Source of the DNA: Micromonospora sp. MP36
GTDB lineage: Bacteria; Actinomycetota; Actinomycetes; Mycobacteriales; Micromonosporaceae
Direction: 5' to 3'
NCBI RefSeq assembly: GCF_008119785.1
Contig: NZ_VSFA01000010.1
Coordinates: forward strand, 1-64,000
DNA length: 64,000 nt
Shown here: positions 16,511 to 25,058 of the stretch, in pieces
Layout: every line of letters begins with the position of its first letter
How positions within the stretch are numbered: position 1 is the stretch's first letter
Position numbers and translations under genes: made by a program
Notes under the pieces: model-generated
Told to the model about the DNA's origin: nothing
Database searches by the model: none
Seen by the model: only the letters and a program-made list of their open reading frames with translations

Positions 16511-17470
16511 TCAGCCGGCCTCGCGGCGGGCCTTCGCGCGGCGCTTGCCCTCGTGCATGGCCTGCACCCGGGCCACCGGGATGGTCCGCCCCTCGGCGAC
16601 CAGGTCGGCCGAGAGCCGCTGCGGGGCGGGCAGCGCCGCCGCCCACGGATCCCGCTCGGCGACCAGCGCCGGCACGGTCCGCACCGTGAAGTCGGCGGGC
16701 GTCACCGACTCCAGGTCGGCCCAGCCGACCGGGTACGACACCGGCGTGCCCGGCCGCACCCGGGGGCTGTACGCCGCCACCACCGTCGCCCCGTGCGCCC
16801 GGGTCGAGTCGACGAACACCCGGCCGCCCCGGTCCTCCACGATGAAGGCGGTGGTGGCCAGCGCCGGGTCGAGGCGTTCGGCGCGGGCCGCGACGGCCCG
16901 GGTCACGGCGGCCGCCTCCTCGGCGGTGGTTTCGGCGTCCACCGGCACGATCACGTGCACGCCCTTGGCGCCGCTGGTCTTCACCGCCCCGGCCAGCCCG
17001 ACGTCGGCCAGCGCCTGCCGGACCAGCAGCGCGGCCCGCACCGCCATGCCGAACGAGTCCCCCGGCGGCGGGTCGAGGTCGAGCACCAGATGGGTGGGGT
17101 GCTCCGGGTGGCCCGCCAGGCCCAGCGTCGGGTGGTATTCCACCGCCCGCTGGTTGGCCAACCAGAGCAGCGTCCGCCGATCATCGCAGAGGGCGTACGA
17201 GATCCGCCGGCGCGACGCCTCCGCCCAGACCGAGGTGCGGCGCACCCAGTCGGGGGTGTACTTCGGCAGGTTCTTCTGCATGAACGGGTCCTGCCCGGGC
17301 CGCACCCGGACCACCGAGAGCGGCCGGTCACGCAACCCCGGCAGGATCCGCTCGTGGACGGCGTCCAGGTAGTCGACCAGGTCGCGTTTGGTCGCCCCGG
17401 CCCCGTCGAACAGCGGCTGGTCCAGGTTGGTCAGCGACACCCCGTCCCGGGTCTCGTCAGCGGCACCCAT
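16511..17470 (-). CDS. LigD-type DNA polymerase/primase domain protein
   Basis: 319 residues matching the polymerase (eukaryotic-primase-like) domain of bacterial LigD, used in non-homologous end joining. Visible: LTNLDQPLFDGAGATKRDLVDYL at the start, FMQKNLPKYTPDWV, the metal-binding LVLDLDPP with catalytic Asp pair, KTSGAKGVHVIVPV, and RVFVDSTRAHGATVVAAYSPR near the C-terminus. Ligase and nuclease domains are absent, so this is a stand-alone polymerase domain as in mycobacterial PolD1/D2. No ku gene is in the window. The ATG at 17470 follows GGAAGGTGAGCGG. Confidence 0.92.
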   Translation of the reverse strand: MGAADETRDGVSLTNLDQPLFDGAGATKRDLVDYLDAVHERILPGLRDRPLSVVRVRPGQDPFMQKNLPKYTPDWVRRTSVWAEASRRRISYALCDDRRTLLWLANQRAVEYHPTLGLAGHPEHPTHLVLDLDPPPGDSFGMAVRAALLVRQALADVGLAGAVKTSGAKGVHVIVPVDAETTAEEAAAVTRAVAARAERLDPALATTAFIVEDRGGRVFVDSTRAHGATVVAAYSPRVRPGTPVSYPVGWADLESVTPADFTVRTVPALVAERDPWAAALPAPQRLSADLVAEGRTIPVARVQAMHEGKRRAKARREAG

Positions 17471-17528
17471 CCGCTCACCTTCCCGGTCTGCGGCTGTGCC
17501 GGCAACCCCGACACGGCCGCCGCGGGAG

Positions 17529-18008
17529 TCAGATCCAGAACGTGTCGTGCCGCAGGAAGAACTCCGTCCGCTCCTCCTCGGTCTTGTCGGCCAGGTCCAG
17601 CAGGCCCTCGAAGTAGCCCTCCCGGGGCGCGCCGGGGGCGAAGTGCAGCAGCATCGAGGCCGGCTCGCCGGACTCGTTGCGGAACGCGTGGACGCCGCCC
17701 TCGGGGACGTGCACGAAGTCGCCGGGCACCGTGTCGATCCACCGCCGCCCGTCGTAGATGCGTACCGTGCCGGACAGGATGAAGAACGATTCCGAGATGG
17801 ACCGGTGGAAGTGCGGGTCGGGGCCGCTCGGCTGTGGCCCCATCTCCCAGCGGTAGAGCCCGAACTGCCCGTTGGTCGACGCGCCGGTGGCCAGGTAGTG
17901 GGCCGTACCGCCGCTCGGGTAGACCAGCTCCGGGGGCTGGTCGGCCGGGCGGTGGGTGGCGGTCGGCTCACCCCAGTCTCCTGAGTAGCGCGGCGGCGGA
18001 TAGGTCAC
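17529..18008 (-). CDS. Cupin-domain protein
   Basis: 159 residues. A single beta-barrel cupin with motif 1 PHFHRSISESFFILSGTVRIY (two His, one Glu) and motif 2 PGDFVHVPEGGVHAF, giving a typical metal site. The GTG at 18008 overlaps the preceding stop by four bases (GTGA) and follows GGAGAGGAGG, so translation is coupled to the PEP-mutase-like gene. Possible roles are sugar or small-acid isomerase or dioxygenase; I cannot choose. Confidence 0.88.
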   Translation of the reverse strand: MTYPPPRYSGDWGEPTATHRPADQPPELVYPSGGTAHYLATGASTNGQFGLYRWEMGPQPSGPDPHFHRSISESFFILSGTVRIYDGRRWIDTVPGDFVHVPEGGVHAFRNESGEPASMLLHFAPGAPREGYFEGLLDLADKTEEERTEFFLRHDTFWI

Positions 18009-18793
18009 CGTGCCTCCTCTCCGGTCGGGAACACCTCGTCGCCCGCCCGGATCGCGGCGAGCATCTCGACGGTACGGGCGCGGGCGGCCGCGTACAGCCC
18101 GGAACCGAAGCTGATCCGGGCCACCCCGAGCCCGGCCAGCTCGGCCACGGCCGGCGCGCCGGGTCGGGTGAGCACGTTGACGGGGGCGTCCACCTCGGTC
18201 ACCAGGGTCCGGATCGCCGCCGGGTCGGCCAGCACGATCGGATAGACGCAGTCCGCTCCGGCCGTCCGGTAGCGGCGGGCCCGGCTGACCGCCTCGGCGA
18301 GCCGCCCCTTCGGCGGCCCGTACGCCCGCAGGTGGACGTCCACCCGGGCGTTGAGCACCAGGTCCACCCCGGCCTCCCGGGCCGCCGCGCGGACCCCGGC
18401 GAGCAGGTCGGCCTGCTCCTCGACGTCGCACAGCTCCCGGGTACGCGGGTCGGAGTCCTCGAGGTTGCAGCCGACCGCGCCGGCGGCGAGCAACCGCTCG
18501 ACCAGCTCGGCCGGGCGCAGCCCGTACCCCCGCTCCAGGTCGGCGGTGACCGGGACGGGCACCGCGGCGGCGATCCGGCCGACCGCGGCGAACATCTCGT
18601 CCACCGGGGTGGCCTCGTTGTCGGCGTGGCCGAGCGCCTCGGCGACCGCGCCGCTGCTGGTGGCGACGGCCGGGAAGCCGGCGGCGACCACGTCCCGGGC
18701 CGACCCGGGATCCCAGGCGTTGGGCAGGATCAGCGGATCTCCGGGGCGGTGCAGCGCGCGCAGCGCGGCGGCCCGCAGGCTCAGCTCGGTCAT
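18005..18793 (-). CDS. Isocitrate lyase/PEP mutase superfamily protein
   Basis: 262 residues with the superfamily's TIM-barrel motifs: LPNAWDPGSARDVVAAGF, TSSGAVAEALG, VTADLERGYG (Mg-binding acidic residue) and NLEDSDP. The KKCGH motif of true isocitrate lyases is missing, so it is of the broad PEP mutase, oxaloacetate-hydrolase or methylisocitrate-lyase type; the substrate is unknown. It is divergent from the MocR regulator, which may control this gene and the coupled cupin. Confidence 0.88.
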   Translation of the reverse strand: MTELSLRAAALRALHRPGDPLILPNAWDPGSARDVVAAGFPAVATSSGAVAEALGHADNEATPVDEMFAAVGRIAAAVPVPVTADLERGYGLRPAELVERLLAAGAVGCNLEDSDPRTRELCDVEEQADLLAGVRAAAREAGVDLVLNARVDVHLRAYGPPKGRLAEAVSRARRYRTAGADCVYPIVLADPAAIRTLVTEVDAPVNVLTRPGAPAVAELAGLGVARISFGSGLYAAARARTVEMLAAIRAGDEVFPTGEEAR

Positions 18794-18826
18794 GCGGGGA
18801 TTCTCGCCGGTGCGGTGGCCGCCCCC

Positions 18827-18832
18827 TAAGCT
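18827..18832 (+). promoter_or_regulatory. -10-like TAAGCT before the MocR gene
   Basis: TAAGCT ends eight bases before the GTG at 18841. There is no ribosome site, so a leaderless or near-leaderless transcript is likely. The promoter of the divergent PEP-mutase-like gene must share the same 47-base gap. Confidence 0.4.
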
Positions 18833-18840
18833 CCAATTCC

Positions 18841-20250
18841 GTGCCGATGGACTGGGCCGATTTCGGCGTCGACCTGCACTTGGAGCTGGACGCGAGCGGC
18901 GGCCGGCGAGCCGGGCTGGAACGGGCCCTGCGCGAGGCGATCCGCGACGGCCGGCTGCCGCCGGCGACCCGCCTGCCGGCCACCCGCACCCTCGCCACCG
19001 AACTCGGGCTGTCCCGGGGCACGGTCAGCGCCGCCTACGACCAACTGGTCGCCGAGGGCTGGCTGGTGGCCCGGATCGGTGCCGGCACCGAGGTCAGCCC
19101 GCTGCGCCGGGCCGCGCCGGCACCGGTCCCGCCGCCGCCCGGGGCGGCGCCCTTCCGGTACGACCTCCGCCCCGGCAGCCCCGACGTCGGGCACTTCCCG
19201 GTCACCGCCTGGCTGCGGGCCACCCGGCGGGCGCTGGCCGTGGCTCCCGCCGACGCGTACGGCTACGGCGACCCCCGGGGCCGGCCGGAGCTGCGGTCCG
19301 CGCTCGCCGGCTACCTGGGACGGGCCCGCGGCGTACTCGCCGCCCCGGAGCGGATCGTGGTCACCACCGGGTACGTCCAGGCGCTGGTGCTGCTCACCAC
19401 CGTGCTGCGCGACGCCGGTACGCCGGTCGTCGCGATGGAGGACCCGGGGCTCTCCTTCCACCGCGAGGTGGTCCGGCGGCACGGCGGAACCGTGCTGCCG
19501 CTGCCCGTCGACGAGCGGGGCGCGCGCACCGACCTGCTCGGCAGCGGGCGCCTCGCCCGGGTGGGTGCCGCGGTGGTGACCCCGGCGCACCAGTTCCCGA
19601 CCGGGGTGACGCTGCACCCGGCCCGCCGGCACGCGCTGACCGACTGGGCCCGGACCACCGGCGGCCTGGTCGTCGAGGACGACTACGACGGCGAGTTCCG
19701 GTACGACCGGCAGCCGGTCGGCGCGGTCCAGGGCACCGCCCCGGAGCAGGTCGCCTACGTGGGCACCGCGGCGAAGACGCTCGGGCCGGCGTTGCGCCTG
19801 GCCTGGCTGGTGCTGCCGGCCCGGCTGGTGGATCCGGTGGTGGACGCCAAACGGCACCTCGACCTGCACACGGAGACCATCGGCCAGCTCGCCCTCGCCG
19901 ATCTGATCGGCACGCACGGTTACGACCGGCAGATCCGGACCGTCCGGCGCCGCTACCGGCAGCGGCGGGACCTGCTGCTGGACCGGCTGTGGCGGTGGCC
20001 CGGCCTGGGCGGGATCCCGGCGGGCCTGCACGCCACCCTGCACCTGCCGCCGGACGGCCCGACCGAGGCGGAGGTGCTGGCGGCGGCCGCCGCGCGTGGC
20101 CTCGCCCTGGGCGGGCTGGCCCCGCACCGGCACCACCCCGAGGGGCAGCCGGGCGGCCTGGTCGTCGGCTACGCCAGGCCACCGTCGCACGCGTACCCGG
20201 CGGCGGTGGACCTCCTGGCCGAGGTGCTGGCGACGGCCGACCGCCGCTGA
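18841..20250 (+). CDS. MocR/PdxR family regulator (GntR HTH fused to aminotransferase fold)
   Basis: 469 residues. An N-terminal GntR winged helix (ALREAIRDGRLPPATRLPATRTLATELGLSRGTVSAAYDQL, residues about 28-70) is followed by a proline-rich linker and a class I aminotransferase-like domain with the PLP lysine in GTAAKTLGPALRLAW and the Asp of VVEDDYDGEFRY. Such proteins sense PLP or an amino compound and act as activator or repressor. It is divergent from the PEP-mutase/cupin pair, the likely target. The 3' end overlaps the convergent MFS gene by 82 bases. Confidence 0.93.
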   Translation: MPMDWADFGVDLHLELDASGGRRAGLERALREAIRDGRLPPATRLPATRTLATELGLSRGTVSAAYDQLVAEGWLVARIGAGTEVSPLRRAAPAPVPPPPGAAPFRYDLRPGSPDVGHFPVTAWLRATRRALAVAPADAYGYGDPRGRPELRSALAGYLGRARGVLAAPERIVVTTGYVQALVLLTTVLRDAGTPVVAMEDPGLSFHREVVRRHGGTVLPLPVDERGARTDLLGSGRLARVGAAVVTPAHQFPTGVTLHPARRHALTDWARTTGGLVVEDDYDGEFRYDRQPVGAVQGTAPEQVAYVGTAAKTLGPALRLAWLVLPARLVDPVVDAKRHLDLHTETIGQLALADLIGTHGYDRQIRTVRRRYRQRRDLLLDRLWRWPGLGGIPAGLHATLHLPPDGPTEAEVLAAAAARGLALGGLAPHRHHPEGQPGGLVVGYARPPSHAYPAAVDLLAEVLATADRR

Positions 20251-21677
20251 CCGCGGCCTGGCCCGCCGTGGTGGCCGGGCGCCGGCCGCTTTTTCCCCGC
20301 GGTGACGAGGGCGACCAGCAGGGCGGCGGTGACCAGTGCGGCGGCCACGGCGAACGCCGACCGGTAGCCGGCGGCGAGGGCGGCCACCTGGTCCGCGCCG
20401 GCGGCGCGCGACGCGTCGGTGCGGACCGCGGCCAGGGTGGCGAGGGCGGCCAGCCCGAGGGCTCCGCCCACCTGCTGGGTGGTGTTGGCCAGTCCGGAGG
20501 CGAGCCCGGCGTCGTCAGGCGCGGCACCGGCCATGGCGAGGGTGGTGACCGCCGGGAGGGTCAGCCCGCCCGCGACGCCGAAGACCAGCATGGCCGGGAG
20601 CACGTCACGGGCGTAGCTCGCGTCCACCGGGAGGCGGGCCAGCAGCAGGAAGCCGACCACGGCGAGCGCCAGCCCGCTGACCAGCACCGTCCGGGCGCCG
20701 TACCGGGCCATCAGCCGGCCGGCCAGGCCCAGCGAGACCAGCGCGATCACCAGCGGGGCGGGCAGGAAGGCGAAGCCGGTGGCCGCCGGGTCCAGCCCGA
20801 GGACGAGTTGCAGGTGCAGCGCGAGCAGGAACTGGAAGCCGAAGTACGCGGCCACCATGAGGAACTGCACGACGTTGGCGGCGACCAGGCCGGGCGCCCG
20901 CAGCACCCGCGGGGGCAGCAGCGGGGTCGGGGCACTCCGCTGCCGGACCGCGAAGCCGGCGAGCAGCGCCACGGCCAGCGCGGCGGCGCCGAGGGTGCGC
21001 GCCGAGGTCCAGCCGTGCGCTCCGGCGCCGACGATGGCCAGCACGGCCACCATCAGGCCGGCGGTGGCCAGCACCGCGCCGAGCAGGTCCAGACCGGCCC
21101 GCAGGCCGACGCCGGGGTCCGGCGCGATCAGCCGTACGGTGGCGGCCAGGATAAGCGCGCCGATCGGCAGGTTGATCAGGAAGATCGACCGCCAGCCGGC
21201 CAGGTCGGTGAGGACTCCCCCGACCAGCAGGCCGATCGAGGCGCCGGCCGCGCCGGTGAAGCTGAACACGGCGATCGCCCGGGCCCGCTCGGCCGGCTCG
21301 GGGAAGAGCCGGACGATCATGCCGAGGCTGACCGCGGTGGCCAGGGCACCCCCGACCCCCTGCGCGAACCTGGCGGCGACGAGCGTCGCCGGGCCGGTGG
21401 CCACCGCGCAGAGCAGCGAGGCGAGGGTGAACAGCGCCACCCCGGCCAGGAAGACCTGGCGCCGGCCGAGCAGGTCGCCGAGGCGCCCGGCCAGCAGGAG
21501 CAGGCCGCCGAAGGCGACCAGGAAGGCGTTCACCACCCAGGCCAGCCCGGCGCCCTGGAAGCCCAGGTCGGCCTGGACGGCCGGCAGCGCCACGGCGACG
21601 ATGCTGCCGTCCAGGATGATGATCAGGCTGCCGGCGCAGAGTACGAGCAGCGCCGGCCAGCGGTGGGACCCCGTCAT
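20169..21677 (-). CDS. DHA2-type (EmrB/QacA) MFS drug exporter
   Basis: About 502 residues and 14 hydrophobic segments. Motif A is present (LAGRLGDLLGRRQVFLAG), as is the opening ILDGSIVAVALPAVQADLG, typical of the family. The ATG at 21677 follows AAGGAGG. The last 40 residues are polar, Gly/Arg/Ala-rich, and read antisense to the MocR gene end. Divergent from an HxlR regulator 80 bases away, which probably represses it. Confidence 0.93.
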   Translation of the reverse strand: MTGSHRWPALLVLCAGSLIIILDGSIVAVALPAVQADLGFQGAGLAWVVNAFLVAFGGLLLLAGRLGDLLGRRQVFLAGVALFTLASLLCAVATGPATLVAARFAQGVGGALATAVSLGMIVRLFPEPAERARAIAVFSFTGAAGASIGLLVGGVLTDLAGWRSIFLINLPIGALILAATVRLIAPDPGVGLRAGLDLLGAVLATAGLMVAVLAIVGAGAHGWTSARTLGAAALAVALLAGFAVRQRSAPTPLLPPRVLRAPGLVAANVVQFLMVAAYFGFQFLLALHLQLVLGLDPAATGFAFLPAPLVIALVSLGLAGRLMARYGARTVLVSGLALAVVGFLLLARLPVDASYARDVLPAMLVFGVAGGLTLPAVTTLAMAGAAPDDAGLASGLANTTQQVGGALGLAALATLAAVRTDASRAAGADQVAALAAGYRSAFAVAAALVTAALLVALVTAGKKRPAPGHHGGPGRGQRRSAVASTSARRSTAAGYACDGGLA

Positions 21678-21757
21678 CGGGTACGCCTCCTTGGTGCACG
21701 GTTTGTTACCGAGGACATCGTCTGTGACCATCAGACCGAGCGGAAGGAGGCACTTTC

Positions 21758-22153
21758 GTGTCCCAGGGGAACAGCTGTGTGTCCGTGACCGCGCAGCAGG
21801 CGCGCGCCTGCACCGTCCGGGAGGCGCTGGACCGGGTCGGCGGCAAGTGGAGCATCGGCATCCTGATCGCCGCGTCGCAGGGCCCGATCCGGTTCACCGA
21901 GTTGGAGCGGCAGGTCGAGGGGATCAGCCGGCGGATGCTCACGCTGACCCTGCGCAACCTGGAGCGGGACGGCCTGCTGCACCGGCACGTCCACCCGACC
22001 GTCCCGCCGAAGGTGGAGTACACCGCCACCCCGATGGCCCGGGAGCTCTACGAGTCGCTGGTCGCGTTGACCGCGTGGGCGGAACGGCACCGGACGGCGA
22101 TCAGCGCGGCCCGGGCGGCGTACGACCGGGAGCACGGCGCCCCGGCCGGCTGA
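21758..22153 (+). CDS. HxlR family transcriptional regulator
   Basis: 131 residues with the HxlR winged helix: CTVREALDRVGGKWSIGILIAA, RFTELERQVEGISRRMLTLTLRNLERDGL and EYTATPMARELYESL. A Cys near residue 18 (RACTVREAL) could act as a redox switch as in QorR/HypR-type members; that is inference. GTG start after GGAAGGAGG. Likely regulates the divergent MFS exporter. Confidence 0.93.
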   Translation: MSQGNSCVSVTAQQARACTVREALDRVGGKWSIGILIAASQGPIRFTELERQVEGISRRMLTLTLRNLERDGLLHRHVHPTVPPKVEYTATPMARELYESLVALTAWAERHRTAISAARAAYDREHGAPAG

Positions 22154-22209
22154 GGCTGCGCTGGCCCAACTGGTGGCGGACGCGCTGTGGCGAAGGCCAC
22201 GCAATCGGT

Positions 22210-22244
22210 CTGACCGATCGGTCAGGTGCTGACCGATCGGTCAG
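22210..22244. promoter_or_regulatory. Double palindromic TetR operator
   Basis: Two identical perfect palindromes, CTGACCGATCGGTCAG, at 22210-22225 and 22229-22244, with centres 19 bp apart (about two helical turns). They end 14 bases before the TetR start, so bound repressor would block the promoter of the tetR-MMPL operon. Confidence 0.9.
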
Positions 22245-22258
22245 GCATCCTGGAGGAC

Positions 22259-22804
22259 ATGGCACGACCGGTACCGGAGACCCACCAGGAGATCCTCGCC
22301 GCGGCGGCGCGACGATTCGCCGTCACCGGCTACAAGGGCACCTCGCTACAGGACATCGCCCGCGAGGTGGGCTGCTCCAAGGCCACGGTGCTCTACCACT
22401 TCGCCAACAAGGAAGCCCTGCTCGGTGAGCTGATGGCGCCCGCCATCGCGGTGCTGGAGGCGCTCGACGCGCGGATCGCCGCGCACCGCGGCGGGGCCGC
22501 CCAGCGGGTCGCCGCCGAGGGCTTCGTCGACCTCGCGGTCCGCTTCCGCCGCGAGATCGCGCTGCTCCGCGGCGAGTTCCCCGACCTGCTCCAGCAGCCC
22601 GCCTTCGCGCACGTCCAGCAGATCTCCGAACGGCTGATCGACGCCTTCGCCGGCCAGTCCGACCGCCCGTCCGCGCGGATCGCCGCGCTGGTCGTGCTCG
22701 CCGGCATCGCGGAGACGTGCGCCGAGTTCATCGCCATCCCCGACGAGGAGCTGCGGCCCGCGCTGCTGGCCGTCGTCCAGCGGGCCCTCGAGCCCGCCAC
22801 CTGA
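22259..22804 (+). CDS. TetR family repressor
   Basis: 181 residues. The N-terminal TetR helix-turn-helix is ILAAAARRFAVTGYKGTSLQDIAREVGCSKATVLYHFANKEAL. The ATG at 22259 is chosen because an upstream in-frame GTG (22226) would put the second operator inside the coding region. A C-terminal ligand domain follows. It should repress itself and the MMPL exporter 34 bases downstream through the double operator. Confidence 0.93.
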   Translation: MARPVPETHQEILAAAARRFAVTGYKGTSLQDIAREVGCSKATVLYHFANKEALLGELMAPAIAVLEALDARIAAHRGGAAQRVAAEGFVDLAVRFRREIALLRGEFPDLLQQPAFAHVQQISERLIDAFAGQSDRPSARIAALVVLAGIAETCAEFIAIPDEELRPALLAVVQRALEPAT

Positions 22805-22838
22805 TCCCAGTTCACGACCCCGAGGACAAGGAAACCTC

Positions 22839-25013
22839 ATGGCGACCCTGCTCTACCGGCTCGGCCGGGCATCCTTGCGCCGCCGGCGACTCGTCGCCGT
22901 CGTCTGGCTCGTCGTGCTCGTCGGCCTCGGCGCCGCCGCGCTCACCCTGAAGGGCCCGACGGCGAGCAACTTCAGCATGCCGGGCACCGAGTCGCAGCGC
23001 GCGATCGACCTGCTCGCCGAGCGGTTCCCAGCGGCCAGCGGAGCCACCGGCACCATCGCCGTCAAGGCACCCCAGGCGGGCCAGCTCGGCACGCCCGCGG
23101 GGCAGGCCGTGGTCAAGCAGGTCACCGAGGAGGCGGCCGCCCTGCCCGGAGTGGTCGGTGCGGTCGACCCGTACCAGGTCAAGGCGCTCAGCCCGGACGG
23201 CCGGTACGCGCTGATCCAGGTGCAGTTCAACGGCCGGGCGGACGAGGTGACCGACGCCCAGCGCACCGCGTACGAGAAGGTCGGCGCGCAGGCCGAGGCG
23301 CAGGGGTGGCAGATCGCCCCGGGCGGTGAGGTGCTCAACGCCGAGCCGGAGGTCGGCTCGACCGAGGCACTCGGTGTGCTGGTCGCGGCGATCGTCCTGA
23401 TCATCACCTTCGGCTCGCTGGTGGCGGCCGGCATGACCATGCTGAACGCGCTGACCGGCGTCGGCGTCGGCATGGCCGGCCTGTACGCGCTCAGCGGCGC
23501 GGTCGAGCTGACCAGCACCGCGCCGATCCTGGCGCTGATGCTCGGCCTCGCGGTCGGCATCGACTACTCGCTGTTCATCACCTCCCGGCACCGGCAGAAC
23601 CTGCGCGACGGGCTCTCCCCCGAGGAGGCGGTCGGCCGGGCGGTCGGCACCGCGGGTTCCGCCGTGGTCTTCGCCGGCGCCACCGTCGTCATCGCGCTCG
23701 CCGGCCTGGCGGTGGTGAACATCCCGTTCCTCACCGTGATGGGTCTGGCCGCCGCCGGTACAGTCACCGTGGCCGTGCTGGTCGCGATCACCCTGGCTCC
23801 GGCGCTGCTCGGCTTCGCCGGCCGGAAGGTGCTCCCGCGCAGGCTGCGCAACCCCGAGGCGGTCCGCTCCGCCGGCGCCGAGGACCGCTCGGGCTTCGGG
23901 TTCCGGTGGGCGCACTGGGTGACGAAGCTGCGCATCCCGGTCATCCTGGTCGGCCTGCTCGGCCTCGGCCTGCTCGCGCTCCCCGCCCAGCACATGCGCC
24001 TGTCCCTGCCGGACGCCGCCACCGCGGCCGAGGGCACCCCGGCCCGGGTCAACAACGACCTGATCCAGGAGGGCTTCGGCCCCGGCTTCACCGGCCGCCT
24101 CGCGGTGGTCGTCACCGCCGACTCGCCGCAGGCGACCCAGGCCGCCGTACCGCAGGTCACCGCGCTGGTCCAGAAGACGCCCGGCGTGCTGGCCGTGGCC
24201 CCGCCGCAGCTCGACCCGACCGGGCGGACGGCGCTGCTCGGAGTCATCCCCAAGGAGGGCCCGACCGACGAGGCCACCGAGACGCTGGTGCACGACATCC
24301 GCCACCAGGTCGGCGGCATCCGGAACGCCGACGTGCTGCTGACCGGCGCCACCGCGATCGGCATCGACGTGTCCGAGAAGCTCTCCGACGCGCTCCCGGT
24401 CTACCTGCTGCTGGTCGTCGGCCTGTCCGTGCTGCTGCTGATGCTGGTGTTCCGCTCGGTCCTGGTACCGGTGAAGGCGGCGCTGGGTTTCCTGCTCACC
24501 GTGGCGGCCACCTTCGGCATCACGGTCGCGGTGTTCCAGCAGGGCCACCTGGCCGACCTGATCGGGCTGGACACCCCCGGCCCGCTGGTCAGCTTCCTGC
24601 CGATCCTGCTCGTCGGCATCCTGTTCGGGTTGGCCATGGACTACGAGGTGTTCCTGGTCTCCCGGATGCGAGAGGACTTCGTGCACGGCGACACCGCTCG
24701 GCAGGCGACCATCAACGGGATGGGGCACGGCGCACGGGTGGTCACCGCCGCCGCGCTGATCATGATCTCGGTGTTCGGCGGCTTCGTCTTCCTCGACGAC
24801 CCGGTGATCAAGTCGATGGGCTTCGCGCTCGCGATCGGGGTCGCCATCGACGCCTTCGTGGTCCGGATGACCATCGTCCCGGCGGTGATGTCGCTGCTCG
24901 ACACCGCCGCCTGGTGGATCCCCCGCTGGCTGGACCGGATCCTGCCCAACGTGGACGTCGAGGGCGAGGGCCTGCGTACCCACCTGACCGAGCGGGAGAC
25001 CGCCGGCGTGTGA
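22839..25013 (+). CDS. MMPL/RND family transporter
   Basis: 724 residues with two MMPL halves. TM1 is near residues 17-36, then a large extracellular loop, then TM2-6 with GLAVGIDYSLFITSRHRQ (the proton-relay Asp-Tyr motif). The second half has the matching LFGLAMDYEVFLVSRMRE. Such proteins export lipids, siderophores or drugs; the substrate is unknown. It is downstream of and probably co-transcribed with the TetR gene; AAGGAAA precedes the ATG. Confidence 0.94.
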   Translation: MATLLYRLGRASLRRRRLVAVVWLVVLVGLGAAALTLKGPTASNFSMPGTESQRAIDLLAERFPAASGATGTIAVKAPQAGQLGTPAGQAVVKQVTEEAAALPGVVGAVDPYQVKALSPDGRYALIQVQFNGRADEVTDAQRTAYEKVGAQAEAQGWQIAPGGEVLNAEPEVGSTEALGVLVAAIVLIITFGSLVAAGMTMLNALTGVGVGMAGLYALSGAVELTSTAPILALMLGLAVGIDYSLFITSRHRQNLRDGLSPEEAVGRAVGTAGSAVVFAGATVVIALAGLAVVNIPFLTVMGLAAAGTVTVAVLVAITLAPALLGFAGRKVLPRRLRNPEAVRSAGAEDRSGFGFRWAHWVTKLRIPVILVGLLGLGLLALPAQHMRLSLPDAATAAEGTPARVNNDLIQEGFGPGFTGRLAVVVTADSPQATQAAVPQVTALVQKTPGVLAVAPPQLDPTGRTALLGVIPKEGPTDEATETLVHDIRHQVGGIRNADVLLTGATAIGIDVSEKLSDALPVYLLLVVGLSVLLLMLVFRSVLVPVKAALGFLLTVAATFGITVAVFQQGHLADLIGLDTPGPLVSFLPILLVGILFGLAMDYEVFLVSRMREDFVHGDTARQATINGMGHGARVVTAAALIMISVFGGFVFLDDPVIKSMGFALAIGVAIDAFVVRMTIVPAVMSLLDTAAWWIPRWLDRILPNVDVEGEGLRTHLTERETAGV

Positions 25014-25023
25014 CCACCCGGGG

Positions 25024-25058
25024 ACCTGCCCGGCCGGTCAGACCCCGGCCGGGTAGGT
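25024..25058. terminator. Bidirectional hairpin between MMPL and Ere-like genes
   Basis: Arms 25024-25037 and 25045-25058 pair in 13 of 14 positions around a 7-base loop. It lies between the convergent ends and includes the stop codon of the Ere-like gene. Confidence 0.65.

Noticed and set aside
18351..21788. 1145-codon plus-strand ORF across MocR and MFS
   Set aside because: Runs across several well-supported genes on both strands and lacks recognisable domains.
16511..22153. A natural-product gene cluster around PEP-mutase-like, cupin and MocR genes
   Set aside because: PEP mutase-like proteins can start phosphonate pathways, but no phosphonopyruvate decarboxylase or other biosynthetic genes are present.
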